A stretch of DNA of 64,000 nucleotides from Methylocapsa sp. S129 (GCF_009765995.1 NZ_LMUI01000060.1:194970-258969); one strand, 5' to 3'. Counted from the first letter of the stretch, positions 41,870 to 51,723 are shown. Notes: generated from the sequence alone by a model not told the origin. Numbers and translations: made by a program.

Positions 41870-43441
41870 CTAGACCTTGCTCGCGCCATAGAAGCGGGTC
41901 GTGAACGAGGGATGCAGTTCGAATCCTTTCACGCGCGCCGAAGATACGGCGTTCTGTTTCCAGTTTGCGACAAACACCCACGGCGCTTCATCATAGACGA
42001 TATCCTGAAGCTGCTTATAGATCACGGCGCGCTTAGCGGGATCGGTCTCGGCGCGGCCCTGGTCGATCAGCGCGTCCACCTTCGGATTGGAGAAGCCGCC
42101 AGAATTGACGGCGCCGCCGGTGCGCAGAGCCAATGCCGGATGCATATCCGGATCCTGGGTCATGAACGACAGTTCCGCCACCGCGACCGTCGGCGGCAGG
42201 CTCGGGATAATCTTGCCAAGGAAGGTGTTCCACTCATAGGTTTCGATCTTGGCGCGGATGCCGACGGCCTCGAGATCCGCCTGGATCGCCGTCCCCATCA
42301 GCACCGGCGAAAGCATGCCCGATCCGCTTTCGGTCACGTAGAAAGTCACATCGACGCCGTTGCCGTAGCCTGCTTCGGCCAGCAATTGCTTGGCCTTAGC
42401 GGGATCATAGGGATAGGGTTTCAACGCATTGTCATAGGCCCAGATGAACGCGGGCGGCGTCACGCTGCTGGCGACAGTCGCCGTATCTTTGAGCACGTCC
42501 TTGACCATCGCTTCTTTGTTGATCGCGTAGTTGATCGCCTGGCGCACGCGTTTGTCGTCGAACGGCTTGGTTTTGGTGTTCAGCACAAGATACCAGAGAT
42601 GCGGTCCTGGCTGCTGATAGTAAGTGAACGCTTTCGAAGCCGTGAAGGTCGCGATATTATCGGGGGGCACCTCGATGGTGACATCCGTCCCTCCCGATAG
42701 CATCTCGCTGACGCGCGCGTTCTCGTCGACAATCGGCCGGAACACCAGACCAGAAAGCGCCGGGGCGCCGCGCCAGTAGGACTTGTTGGCCTCCAGAACG
42801 AAACGCTGGCCGCTGACCCATTCGACGAATTTGAACGGTCCCGTTCCGCCGCCGTGGCGGGCGAAATCCTTGCCGTACGTCTTGACCGCCGCCGGCGAAA
42901 TCCCGGCCAAGCCGCCGATCGCGCCGGCGAGCATCGACAGAGCGGGGGCGTAAGGCTCCTTCAAGTGAAGAATAACTTGATAAGGTCCAACAACCTCGGT
43001 CCGTTCGATCGGACCGAGCGTGAACACAAACGGGAATGGCCCGGTGTCGTGGAACGGATGGCTCGCGTCGAGCACCCGATCGAAGTTGAATTTTACAGCG
43101 TCGGCGTTGAAATCGGTTCCGTCGTGAAATTTGACGCCCTTGCGTAGATTGAAAGTGTAAGTTTTGCCGTCGGGAGAGATTACCCAGGATTCCGCAAGCC
43201 CGGGCTCTACATCGAGACTGCCGTCCTTGTAATGCAGCAGGCTGTCGTAAATGTTGCACAATATCCGGAAGTCGCTGATCGTCACGGCCTGCGCGGGATC
43301 GAGCGTCTGCAATTCGGCGACGTGGCCGACGATCAGAACATCCGTAGGCGTGTCCGCCAGCGAAAACCGCGGAAGACCGACCGTCGAAATGGCGGCGGCT
43401 CCAGCGAGCAAGGTGCGGCGTGTCAGCTTGGCATTGTACAT
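41870..43441 (-). CDS. Opp/Dpp-type ABC transporter substrate-binding protein (second importer)
   Basis: The 523-residue protein has a Tat-like or Sec signal region (KLTRRTLLAGAAAISTVG, cleavage near FSLA/DT) and the SBP_bac_5 fold: HVAELQTLDPAQAVTISDF, a YTFNLRKGVKFHDGTDFNAD block and RQAINYAINKEAMV. The ATG at 43441 has a GGAGG site. It follows amidase 5 by 39 bases, so substrate uptake and hydrolysis are co-transcribed. The ligand is likely the amide cut by amidase 5 (inference). Confidence 0.9.
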   Translation of the reverse strand: MYNAKLTRRTLLAGAAAISTVGLPRFSLADTPTDVLIVGHVAELQTLDPAQAVTISDFRILCNIYDSLLHYKDGSLDVEPGLAESWVISPDGKTYTFNLRKGVKFHDGTDFNADAVKFNFDRVLDASHPFHDTGPFPFVFTLGPIERTEVVGPYQVILHLKEPYAPALSMLAGAIGGLAGISPAAVKTYGKDFARHGGGTGPFKFVEWVSGQRFVLEANKSYWRGAPALSGLVFRPIVDENARVSEMLSGGTDVTIEVPPDNIATFTASKAFTYYQQPGPHLWYLVLNTKTKPFDDKRVRQAINYAINKEAMVKDVLKDTATVASSVTPPAFIWAYDNALKPYPYDPAKAKQLLAEAGYGNGVDVTFYVTESGSGMLSPVLMGTAIQADLEAVGIRAKIETYEWNTFLGKIIPSLPPTVAVAELSFMTQDPDMHPALALRTGGAVNSGGFSNPKVDALIDQGRAETDPAKRAVIYKQLQDIVYDEAPWVFVANWKQNAVSSARVKGFELHPSFTTRFYGASKV

Positions 43442-43480
43442 CGCAAAACCTCCAAACAAAGCTATCGGGACTACGAACTT

Positions 43481-45148
43481 TCAAGCATCCAGCGGCGGCC
43501 GGCGCGCGGCGACGCCAAGACGCGCCTCCAGCGCCGCGCCGATGCGGATGAGAACGCCCTCGTCGAAAAGCCGGCCGTAGAGGCTGATCGCGTGGGGAAC
43601 GAGAAACTCCTCGCCCTCGCCATCGACGCCTTGGTCCAAGCGCGCCTTGGCCAGAGAAAGGCGCTGACGTGTCGGCGACTTGCGGAATCCGCTGCGCATC
43701 GCCAGGCAGGGATGACCGGTAAAATTCGTGATGATCAGCATGGGTCCCGCAAGACATGGCCCGATGATCGCGTCGACGCTGTGGAACGTCGCATCCATGT
43801 CTTGCATGATGCGGCGGCGGAGCCGGTCGAGCTGGATATGGTCCACGGCCGACAAAAATCGCGCCTTGCGGAAAGTGTTCGGCCACGCCCCTGGTTCCTG
43901 CCAGGTCAGTCGATCGTCCAGATCGTCCAGCGTCAGTCGTTCGAACGAAGCGGCGGCCTCGGCAAACAGTGTATTCATCAACGAATCGTAAGGCAGGTCG
44001 GGACGCGTCAGCTCGACCAACGTCAATCCGAGCGCGCGCGCCTCGTCGAGCATCGCGCGGTCCAGCGCATTGACGCCCTCGCCGTCGAAATCGGTGGGAT
44101 AGTAGCCAAGGCGCAATCCGGCGATCGGCGCCGACGCGTCATAGCCGAACGGCGCATCGATGCTGCAGGGGTCGGCGACGTCGCCGCCATTAATCGCGGC
44201 GAGCACCAGCGCGGTGTCGGCGACGCTCCTGCACATCGGGCCGATCTTGTCGAGCGTCCAGCAAAGAGGCATGGCGCCGGTCCGCGGCACCCGGCCGAAG
44301 GTCGGCCGTAACCCCGTCACGCCGCAGCGGAGAGACGGCGCCACGATAGACCCCAGCGTTTCCGTGCCGAGGCTGAATCCAACCAGTCCGGCTGCAGTGG
44401 CGGAACCGGAGCCTGCGCTGGAGCCGCTTGAGCCTTCAGCGAGATTCCACGGATTGCGGGTGACGCCGCCGTACCAGATGTCGCCATAAGCGAGAGCGCC
44501 AAGCGTGGTCTTGGCGACGAGCACGGCCCCTGCTTCGGTCAGGCGGCGGACCACCGTGGCGTCCGTTGTGGGCACCCGCTCGGAGAACGGCTCCGCGCCC
44601 CATCCGGTGACGATCCCTCTTGTATCGAGGAGATCCTTACAGCCCCAGGGAATGCCGTGCAGCGGTCCCAAATAAGTTCCGGCGGAGAGCAACGCATCCG
44701 CCCGGCGCGCCTGCGACATCGCGAGATCGGCGGTGACGGCGGCAATGCATTCCAACCGTGGCGCGAGACGTTCAATGCGATCGAGATAAAGACTGGCCAG
44801 ACGCTCGCAACTGATCGCCCGCGCTGCGATCCACCCCGCCAATTTGGTCACCGGCGCAAAGGCGATGTCCTCGGCCTTATCGGGCAACGGTCCAGGATCG
44901 ATCGCAGTGGCGCGAATTGACGTTGAAGACGGCGCCGTCCAGCCGAGCAGTCGAGGATCAAACCGGGTTGCCGGCGCAAGATCATAAGGTAGCGGCGTTT
45001 CGCGCCGTCGCACGGCGAGATCGATCTGCCCGGCGAGATTGTCGACCATGGCGGCGCGTTCTGTCTCGGAGTAACGTACACCCAAGGCGTCCTCGGCCGC
45101 TGCGATAGCCTCAATGCTCAGAGAACGATCAACCAAAGCAGCTCTCAC
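43481..45148 (-). CDS. Amidase-signature hydrolase with N-terminal helical extension (amidase 5)
   Basis: The 555-residue protein carries the triad in HGIPWGCKDLLD (Lys), EGSSGSSAGSGSATAAG (cis-Ser) and TETLGSIVAPSLRCG (nucleophile Ser). An N-terminal extension of about 65 residues (SLSIEAIAAAEDALGVRYSE and TPLPYDLAPATRFDP) precedes the amidase core, as in a known sub-branch, and resembles a built-in helper domain. It is the first gene of the second peptide-type importer operon. The substrate is not known; the uptake system beside it suggests an extracellular amide. Confidence 0.9.
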   Translation of the reverse strand: MRAALVDRSLSIEAIAAAEDALGVRYSETERAAMVDNLAGQIDLAVRRRETPLPYDLAPATRFDPRLLGWTAPSSTSIRATAIDPGPLPDKAEDIAFAPVTKLAGWIAARAISCERLASLYLDRIERLAPRLECIAAVTADLAMSQARRADALLSAGTYLGPLHGIPWGCKDLLDTRGIVTGWGAEPFSERVPTTDATVVRRLTEAGAVLVAKTTLGALAYGDIWYGGVTRNPWNLAEGSSGSSAGSGSATAAGLVGFSLGTETLGSIVAPSLRCGVTGLRPTFGRVPRTGAMPLCWTLDKIGPMCRSVADTALVLAAINGGDVADPCSIDAPFGYDASAPIAGLRLGYYPTDFDGEGVNALDRAMLDEARALGLTLVELTRPDLPYDSLMNTLFAEAAASFERLTLDDLDDRLTWQEPGAWPNTFRKARFLSAVDHIQLDRLRRRIMQDMDATFHSVDAIIGPCLAGPMLIITNFTGHPCLAMRSGFRKSPTRQRLSLAKARLDQGVDGEGEEFLVPHAISLYGRLFDEGVLIRIGAALEARLGVAARRPPLDA

Positions 45149-45699
45149 TCAACATTTGTTCGCAGGATTCCGGCGCGACGCCGGACCGCGGCCGAATGTT
45201 TTTGGTCAAGCAAAGCGTGTGCCATCTTTAGGAGACCATTGCCATATTGGTCCCCTAAATATCAAATATTATACAGACTACTAGAATTAAATCATCACGA
45301 GACGAACTCTCCTTACGCCCCGAGCGTTCAAAATTACGTGCCATGTTTGGGCGATCTCGCTTGATCAACAGGAGCTTATGACATTCCTGAATTCGGCGGC
45401 CGATAAGGATACCAATATAGAATTGGTTACGTTCATAAGACCGTGAGCGCATGGCGCGCCGAAGGGGCGCTTGAAAATTTATCTCGCGGCAACGAAGCTG
45501 AGAATGCCACCGCGCGTGGCATGTCGTTTGCTACCAATTTTCTGAGAGTGGCGAGCCGCCGGGTCGACGCAAGAAATCGCAACCCGCGATCTTAGCAACT
45601 GGCGGTTTTTTTCTCATTGTCGCGTGCGTTTTGGCTTAAATGTTGCGCTTCGCGCGCCGAGACGATTTTGAAATCGACGCCGTCCGTCACAGGATTCAA
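45149..45699. promoter_or_regulatory. Divergent promoter region between amidase 5 and acetamidase 3
   Basis: The 551-bp gap serves both divergent genes and is AT-rich around 45250-45300. Open frames here (for example 45255-45452 on the minus strand) have no family match and no good ribosome binding site. No RNA gene seen. Confidence 0.45.
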
Positions 45700-46653
45700 A
45701 TGGCCCTGCATAAGATTCAAGCCTCTCCGGAAAATGTAAGGATCGGGGTGTTTGACGCTGCCATCCCGCCGATTCTCACCGTGGCGTCCGGCGACACCGT
45801 CGTTCTCGTATGCGTGTCGGGCGACGCGAGCACTTATCCGCCAGCGAGCTCCGGTTTCGTCGTGGGGCCCGCGCTGCGCGCGATCAATGACGCGGCGCCG
45901 GTCAGACATCCCGGCCACATCATCACCGGTCCCATTGCGATCGCGGGAGCGGCGCCAGGCGATACGCTCGAAGTGCGCATCGACGCGATTGAATATGGCG
46001 CGGACTGGGGCTTTTGCGGCTTCCGTCCATTAGGCGGCACGCTGCCCGAAGACTTTCCCGAGAAATATCTCACCCATATAGCGGTGGACTGTGCGCGGGG
46101 CGTGGGGCGTCTTGCCCACGGGTTGGAGCTGAAGCTTGCACCGTTCTTCGGTGTGATGGGTGTGGCGCCGCCCCCCGCCTATGGCCGCATTTCGACGATC
46201 GAACCGCGCGAGCATGCGGGCAACATCGACAACAAGGAACTGGTCGCGGGAACCACTCTGTTTCTCCCCGTCTGGGCCGCCGGCGCTCTGTTTTCGGCGG
46301 GCGACGGCCACGGCGTTCAAGGCGACGGCGAAGTCTGCATCAATGCGTTGGAAATGTGTTTGACCGGCACGTTTACGCTCATCTTGCACCGCCGCGCCGA
46401 CGGGGCGGAGCCAATGCTTTATCCGCGCGCGGAGACGCCAAGCCACTTCATTTCCATGGGCATGCATAGCGACCTGGATCAGGCGATGAAGCAGGCCTTG
46501 CGAGAGATGATCCGCTTCATTTGCAGCCGAACAACCCTGTCGCGCCAGGACGCCTATCAACTCTGTTCGCTGGCTGTGGACTTTCGCGTCACGCAGACCG
46601 TGAACGGCGAGAAAGGCGTTCACGGCATGCTGAAACGGGGCTTGCTGTTCTAA
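45700..46653 (+). CDS. Acetamidase/formamidase family protein (third copy)
   Basis: The 317-residue protein aligns block by block with the copy at 20685-21623: ILTVASGDTVVLVCVSGDAS, GHIITGPIAIAGAAPGD, PFFGVMGVAPPPAYGR, AGNIDNKELVAGTTLFLPVW and AGDGHGVQGDGEVCI. It is expected to release ammonia from a short amide. I chose ATG 45700 with an AGGA site because it matches the start of the other copy; an upstream ATG at 45640 adds 20 odd residues. It is divergent from amidase 5 and ends six bases before the convergent GGT-like gene. Confidence 0.9.
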   Translation: MALHKIQASPENVRIGVFDAAIPPILTVASGDTVVLVCVSGDASTYPPASSGFVVGPALRAINDAAPVRHPGHIITGPIAIAGAAPGDTLEVRIDAIEYGADWGFCGFRPLGGTLPEDFPEKYLTHIAVDCARGVGRLAHGLELKLAPFFGVMGVAPPPAYGRISTIEPREHAGNIDNKELVAGTTLFLPVWAAGALFSAGDGHGVQGDGEVCINALEMCLTGTFTLILHRRADGAEPMLYPRAETPSHFISMGMHSDLDQAMKQALREMIRFICSRTTLSRQDAYQLCSLAVDFRVTQTVNGEKGVHGMLKRGLLF

Positions 46654-46659
46654 CCCATG

Positions 46660-48255
46660 CTACCAAGCAAGGGCCTGCCCATCCTTGCGCGGATCGGAAC
46701 CGCACACGTAGCCGTCCGCGTTACGCATCACGATCTGGGCGCCGCCGAACGCGAATAGCGCTTCCGGCCGTTCGACGGTGATTTCATGGCCAAGCGCTTT
46801 AAGCGCCTCGATCAGGTGCGGGTTCATTCCCGGCTCCACCGCGACGCGACGGCCGGCAAGGACGCGCCAGCGGGGCGCGTCGGCCGCAGCCTGTGGGTTT
46901 TGCCGATACGCAAGAATACGAAGAGCGAGTTGCAGATGCCCTTGCGCCTGCATCGGTCCGCCCATGAGGCCGAAAGCCATCAGGGGGGTCCCGTCTGGGT
47001 TCATGATGAAACCTGGAATGATCGTGTGAAACGGACGCTTGCGCGGCCCGACCTCGTTAGCGTGCCCAGGCCGTAGATTGAAACCGGCGCCTCGGTTCTG
47101 CAGGCTGATTCCGGCGCCGGGAATCACGACTCCCGAACCAAAGCCCATATAGTTGGACTGAATGAACGAAATCATCATGCCGTCGCGATCGGCTGCCGAC
47201 AGGCAGACCGTGCCGCCGCGCGCTGGCGTTCCATGGCCGGGGTCGCCGGCGCGGGCGGGATCGATCAGCGCAGCGCGTTGGGCGAGATAGGCATCGTCGA
47301 GCAAGCGTGACGCAGCAATTTTCATCGCCTTCGGGTCTCCAAGATATTCGTCAAGATCGACCATCGCCAGCTTCGTCGCTTCGATGGCCAGGTGAACCGT
47401 CGCCGGGTCGTCGACGCCATGCGCGCCAAAGCCAATCGCCTCCAATATTCCGAGCCCGATCAGCGTGCCGACGCCCTGTCCGTTCGGCGGCAGTTCATGC
47501 ACCACAGCTCCGGAAAAGGCGCGCGACAACGTGCCGACCCAATCGGCGCTGTGCGTGGCCAGATCCTCCAACGTCATGGCGCCGCCTAACCTTTGGGCAT
47601 TAGCGACGATCGCGCGCGCCAGTTCGCCGCGATAAAAGGATTCTCCCGCAGATTCAGCAATACTTTCCAGCGTGCGGGCGTGCCCTTCGGAGCGGAAGAT
47701 CTCGCCGGCGCGCGGCGCGCGGCCGTGAGGAAGGAAACATTCGGCAAATCCGGGCTGGCCGCTCAACGTCTCCGCGGCGCGCGCCCATAGCATTGCGATG
47801 ATCGGCGTGACGGCGAAGCCCTCGCGCGCATAACGGATCGCCGGCGCGGCGATTTCCGTCAACGGCAAGCGTCCGAAACGACGCGCGAGCGCCGCCCAAC
47901 CGGCGACAGCGCCGGGAACGGTCACCGCCTCCCAACCCAGGGCAGGCATCGCGTCGCGCCCGAGGAAGCGGGCGGGCGTCCAGGCGGCCGGCGAACGGCC
48001 GGAGGAATTCAAGCCGTGAAGTTCAGAGCCATCCCACACGATCGCGAAGGCGTCGCTGCCGATGCCGCAGCCCGTGGGCTCCACGACTGTCAGCGCCATC
48101 GCGGCGGCGATTGCAGCGTCCACGGCATTGCCGCCGCGCATTAGCATCGCCATCCCAGCCTGAGATGCGAGCGGATGGGAGGTTGCGATCGCATCACGTC
48201 CGAACACCGGCGAGCGCGCAGAGGGGTAGGCGACGTTGAAATTGAGCGCGTGCAT
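46660..48255 (-). CDS. Gamma-glutamyltransferase-family Ntn hydrolase, cytosolic type
   Basis: The 531-residue protein matches the gamma-glutamyltransferase fold: ATSHPLASQAGMAMLMRGGN, then AVDAAIAAAMALTVVEPTGCGIG, LPPNGQGVGTLIGLGILEAI and the self-cleavage region PARGGTVCLSAADRDGMMIS, where the Thr in GGT is the likely nucleophile. SNYMGFGSGVVIPGAGISLQ and MGGPMQAQGHLQLALRIL are also family blocks. There is no signal peptide, unlike secreted GGT, so it would act in the cytosol on a gamma-glutamyl or other amide. Long upstream in-frame sequence is Arg/Ala-rich and is not part of the gene; ATG 48255 is preferred. Confidence 0.85.
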   Translation of the reverse strand: MHALNFNVAYPSARSPVFGRDAIATSHPLASQAGMAMLMRGGNAVDAAIAAAMALTVVEPTGCGIGSDAFAIVWDGSELHGLNSSGRSPAAWTPARFLGRDAMPALGWEAVTVPGAVAGWAALARRFGRLPLTEIAAPAIRYAREGFAVTPIIAMLWARAAETLSGQPGFAECFLPHGRAPRAGEIFRSEGHARTLESIAESAGESFYRGELARAIVANAQRLGGAMTLEDLATHSADWVGTLSRAFSGAVVHELPPNGQGVGTLIGLGILEAIGFGAHGVDDPATVHLAIEATKLAMVDLDEYLGDPKAMKIAASRLLDDAYLAQRAALIDPARAGDPGHGTPARGGTVCLSAADRDGMMISFIQSNYMGFGSGVVIPGAGISLQNRGAGFNLRPGHANEVGPRKRPFHTIIPGFIMNPDGTPLMAFGLMGGPMQAQGHLQLALRILAYRQNPQAAADAPRWRVLAGRRVAVEPGMNPHLIEALKALGHEITVERPEALFAFGGAQIVMRNADGYVCGSDPRKDGQALAW

Positions 48256-48556
48256 GAAACGATCCCGGTTGGACGGCCGCGCAATCCAGAATACGCCGGC
48301 GCCCGATGCGCCTGAAGAGCAAAATAGGCGCCGCGCAACGTGACGCCGCCCGACGGCGCGGTCGACAAATCTAGCCCCGATGTGCGGCTCGCAGTCAAGC
48401 GAGCATGGTCGGCGTGCGCAATCTGGACCAAAGCGCATCGTCGTCGACTGGGATCGCGCAGCATCGGCGCGAGCGGCGCGGATAGGCAAAGGTTAAGAAG
48501 TGTCGTCGAGGAACAGGGCGGAGGGCATGGGCATCGTGCTACGTGGTTGCGAGCGC
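48256..48556. other. Gap between GGT-like and GMC genes
   Basis: This 301-bp stretch is the leader of the GGT-like gene and the 3' flank of the GMC gene. No gene, repeat or strong hairpin was seen. Confidence 0.35.
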
Positions 48557-50134
48557 TCAGCGAAGTTGTGCGGCCATCTTTTCGCCGATCATGATCGTAG
48601 TTAGGGCGGTATTCGCGCGACAATCCCGCGGCATGATGGACGCATCGATCACGCGCAGACCGTCAAACCCATGCACGCGGCATTCGGGGTCTACTACAGC
48701 GAAGGTCGTTCCCTTGGGTCCGATGCAACACCCGCCGGCGCCATGCTGGCCGTCGTTGCAGTCGGTGAGAAGCCACGCATCGATGTCGCTGTCCGTCGCG
48801 GCCACGAGATCGGATAGGGGCCGTCCAGTATTTCCGACTTGGATGTCGGTGCAGATATGCTGGAAGGGCGGCTGCTGACCGAAACTTGCAATCCGGCGCG
48901 CGCCGTCCCGCATGCGGGCGAGATCGAGGGCGTCCCCCAGCATGTTCTCATCGATATCGGGATGGCGAGAGGGGTCGGTCCCCGTGATCTGCACTGTTCC
49001 GCGACTGCGGCATTCGTAGAGCATGACATGAAGGCCAGCTTCCCCGAACTGCGCCATGTCCTGGGCAACGCCGACTCCACCGTGATTCACCGCAACCAAG
49101 AACATGTCGTTGAACGCGGCGCCGGGAAATCCCGAGCTGTATTTGACGCAGCAGTTGATGTGCCGGGCATTGGGATCGCTCGCCCGCAGGTCGGGCTTCA
49201 GCTTGAGCTCCAGGCGGACAAAAGGATGATCGAAGAACCCCTGCCCCACCGGAAGGTCAGCCCGCACAGGAATTCCGAGTTTTGATAGCCAGGTAGCGGG
49301 CCCGATGCCCGAGCGCTGCAATATCGCCGGCGAATGGATGGCGCCCGCCGATAGGATAACCTCGTCGGCTTGGAATGACTGCGGGCCGGCAGGAAGAACA
49401 ACTGCGACGCCAGTACAGCGCGTTCCGTCAAACGAAAGGCGATCGACCAGCGCATCTCCCAAGATGGTCAGGTTGCGCCGACCGCGCGCGCCTTCGAGGT
49501 AGGCGTCGTTGTTGGAGACACGCCGGCCGCCGCGGCTGTTCATAGCGAAGGTACATACCCCCGCGGCGTCGGGCGCATTGAGGTCGTCGCGCCACGGGTA
49601 GCCTTCGGCCAAAGCTACCTCGCGTAGTGCGAGATCGACCGGGCCCCAGTCTGACAGCGGCGCCCGATAGATTGGGATCGGACCGCCCGAGCCATGCCCA
49701 GGCTGGTTGCCGAACATCAGGTCGTCTTCGAGCGCCGCGAAATAGGGCAGCACCTCTTGGCTCGACCAACCAGATGCGCCATATGATGTCCATTCGTCGA
49801 AAGATTCCAACACTCCCCGAATCGCGAGCTGGCCGTTGACAGCGGTGCTGCCGCCCACGCCTTTGCCGCGCCAATAAAGACGGGGCTCCTGACAGTGCGT
49901 GCGGCGCGCCATCAGGTCGTCGAACATGTAGCGTCGCTGGAAATTGGCCGGCAAAAGCAGGTTGAACGGGTTTGGGCTTGCCATTTCATCCGGCTGCTCG
50001 GCGCTGCGGTAGTCCGGCCCGGCGTCCAGCAGCAGGATGTTGCGCCGGCCGCTCTCGCTCAGGCGGGCGGCCAAAACGGCGCCGGCCCCACCCGCGCCCA
50101 CGATGATCACGTCGAAATGTTGCCCGTCCTGCAT
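48557..50134 (-). CDS. GMC-family FAD-dependent oxidoreductase (choline/alcohol dehydrogenase type)
   Basis: The 525-residue flavoenzyme has the N-terminal Rossmann motif FDVIIVGAGGAGAVLAARLS with LLLDAG, the GMC signature region RGKGVGGSTAVNGQLAIRG, a second signature around ILSAGAIHSPAILQRSGIG, and the C-terminal active-site block DGQHGAGGCCIGP followed by ASIMPRDCRANTALTTIMIGE. The proton-abstracting His is present. GMC enzymes oxidise alcohols or amino-alcohols. It lies in the IclR-linked operon, 57 bases after the SDR gene, so the imported compound probably carries an alcohol group. Confidence 0.9.
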   Translation of the reverse strand: MQDGQHFDVIIVGAGGAGAVLAARLSESGRRNILLLDAGPDYRSAEQPDEMASPNPFNLLLPANFQRRYMFDDLMARRTHCQEPRLYWRGKGVGGSTAVNGQLAIRGVLESFDEWTSYGASGWSSQEVLPYFAALEDDLMFGNQPGHGSGGPIPIYRAPLSDWGPVDLALREVALAEGYPWRDDLNAPDAAGVCTFAMNSRGGRRVSNNDAYLEGARGRRNLTILGDALVDRLSFDGTRCTGVAVVLPAGPQSFQADEVILSAGAIHSPAILQRSGIGPATWLSKLGIPVRADLPVGQGFFDHPFVRLELKLKPDLRASDPNARHINCCVKYSSGFPGAAFNDMFLVAVNHGGVGVAQDMAQFGEAGLHVMLYECRSRGTVQITGTDPSRHPDIDENMLGDALDLARMRDGARRIASFGQQPPFQHICTDIQVGNTGRPLSDLVAATDSDIDAWLLTDCNDGQHGAGGCCIGPKGTTFAVVDPECRVHGFDGLRVIDASIMPRDCRANTALTTIMIGEKMAAQLR

Positions 50135-50191
50135 TGCCTTGCCCTTTTTGGAGGTTGCGTTCGGAAGAATGAACGACGTAATAGCGACGGC

Positions 50192-50938
50192 TCAGCTCAA
50201 AATCTGCGCTAGCATGCCGCCATCGACCACGAGATCCGTCCCAGTGACGAAGCCGCTGTCCGGTGACGCCAGAAACAGGGCCGCCGCAGCGATGTCAGCA
50301 GGTTTGCCAGGAGCGCCCGCAGGCACGACACGTTCGATCGTCTGCCGGACCTCAGGCGTATCGAAACGCTCCTGCGTCGCCGGCGTAGCGATCGGTCCAG
50401 GCGCGATCATGTTGACTGTGATGCCGTAGCGGGCGAGGTCGATCGAGGCCGACCGCGTCAGCATCCGGATCCCGCCCTTGCTACTGGCATAGGGTGCGGC
50501 GAACCGCTCAGACGCGAAAGAATTGACCGAACCAACCAGGATCACGCGACCGCGCGTTCCGGTCGCCACCATGCGGGAGGCTGCGGCGCGGGAGGCGAGG
50601 AAAGCGCCGGTCAGGTTAGTGTCGATGTAGCGCTTCCAGACCTCTAGCGTGAGCTCATGGAACGGACCACTCAAACCGAGTACCGCTGCGCAATGAACAA
50701 GGATCTCTATGGCTCCGCAATCGGCCGTGACCCTATCGAACGCGGCCTCGACCGCGCCCTCGTCCCCTACGTCACAATGATAGCGGCGGATCATCCCGAA
50801 GGGCTGCTCGCCATGTGGCGCCTTGATATCCAAGACAGCCACGTGCGCACCCTCGCTAGCAAAAGCGTTCGCCACAGCCGCACCGATGCCGCTCGCGCCA
50901 CCGGTGACGACCACGACCTTGTCTTGGAATTTCGGCAT
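50192..50938 (-). CDS. Short-chain dehydrogenase/reductase (SDR)
   Basis: The 248-residue enzyme has the NAD(P)-binding TGGASGIG motif (residues 12-19), the Asp in AVLDIKAPHG that favours NAD, the catalytic Ser in LVGSVNSFAS, the YASSKGG motif with Tyr and Lys, and the closing DLVVDGGML. It is a standard classical SDR. Gap of 15 bases to the metallo-hydrolase gene. It likely oxidises a secondary alcohol or reduces a ketone formed in the IclR-controlled pathway. Confidence 0.92.
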   Translation of the reverse strand: MPKFQDKVVVVTGGASGIGAAVANAFASEGAHVAVLDIKAPHGEQPFGMIRRYHCDVGDEGAVEAAFDRVTADCGAIEILVHCAAVLGLSGPFHELTLEVWKRYIDTNLTGAFLASRAAASRMVATGTRGRVILVGSVNSFASERFAAPYASSKGGIRMLTRSASIDLARYGITVNMIAPGPIATPATQERFDTPEVRQTIERVVPAGAPGKPADIAAAALFLASPDSGFVTGTDLVVDGGMLAQILS

Positions 50939-50953
50939 GGAATCGGTCCTCGG

Positions 50954-51703
50954 TTAGAGCGGAATGAAGTCGACGGCGCGCGGCGTCTTGAGCTGACTCA
51001 TATGCGTGATGGCCGCCTCGACGTGGCGGCGTCCATCGGTCCGCACGAACAAGCCGTGACCAGGGAGCAGCAAATCGAAGTTGAAGGTCGCCAAGCGCCG
51101 AATGCTTTCGGCGGAATGACCGACATCAAAATCGTAGGTGGCCTGATAGATGATCCGCCCGGAGTGCATCATCGCGTCACCGGTCACCAGTGCTGCGCGG
51201 TCCGGCTGCTCGACCAAGAAGGCGGTATGGTCGAGGCTATGGCCCGGCGTCGGGATTGCGGTGATCCGGCAATTGCCGATGTTTGTCGTCTGGTTGGACG
51301 ACAAGGCAATGTCCGGCGCGGGCCGCCGGTAGACATAGTCCGGTGGGTACACCCCAGCTTTTCGGGCTGCTGCGAGACTGAAGGCGTCTTCGCCCTTGCC
51401 GAGAAGTTCCACCGTCGGCGCGCTGCAAAGCAGTTTGCACCCAGTCCTTTGCTTGATTTCGGCGGCGCCGCCCGAATGGTCAGCGTGGGCATGGGTAAGG
51501 AAGACATGCGTCAGCCTGTCTGGGGAGAGCCCGTCTTCGCGCAATACTGCGAAAATGCGGTCCACGTCCAAGCCGGCGCCCGTGTCGAAGAGGACCAGAT
51601 CCTGCCCGGCGTCGACTAGCCAGCAATTGCAATCAAGGTCACCGGTCAAGGAGCATCCCTGAACTCCGGAGGCGACTAGATAGATGTTCGGCGCGACGCG
51701 CAT
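50954..51703 (-). CDS. Metallo-beta-lactamase-fold hydrolase
   Basis: The 249-residue protein has the zinc motif FLTHAHADHSGG, a later TPGHSLDHTAFL and LLPGHGLFVRT, and the Asp in TGDAMMHSG, as in the MBL hydrolase superfamily. Members act as thioesterases, lactonases, glyoxalases or phosphodiesterases. Its place between an SDR and an M20 deacylase in an operon suggests a lactone, thioester or amide hydrolysis step. Confidence 0.88.
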   Translation of the reverse strand: MRVAPNIYLVASGVQGCSLTGDLDCNCWLVDAGQDLVLFDTGAGLDVDRIFAVLREDGLSPDRLTHVFLTHAHADHSGGAAEIKQRTGCKLLCSAPTVELLGKGEDAFSLAAARKAGVYPPDYVYRRPAPDIALSSNQTTNIGNCRITAIPTPGHSLDHTAFLVEQPDRAALVTGDAMMHSGRIIYQATYDFDVGHSAESIRRLATFNFDLLLPGHGLFVRTDGRRHVEAAITHMSQLKTPRAVDFIPL

Positions 51704-51723
51704 GCCGGCTCCTTGTCGTTATC

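Noticed and set aside
45255..45452. A 65-codon open frame on the minus strand in the amidase 5/acetamidase 3 gap
   Set aside because: No ribosome binding site, no family resemblance and atypical composition; treated as non-coding.
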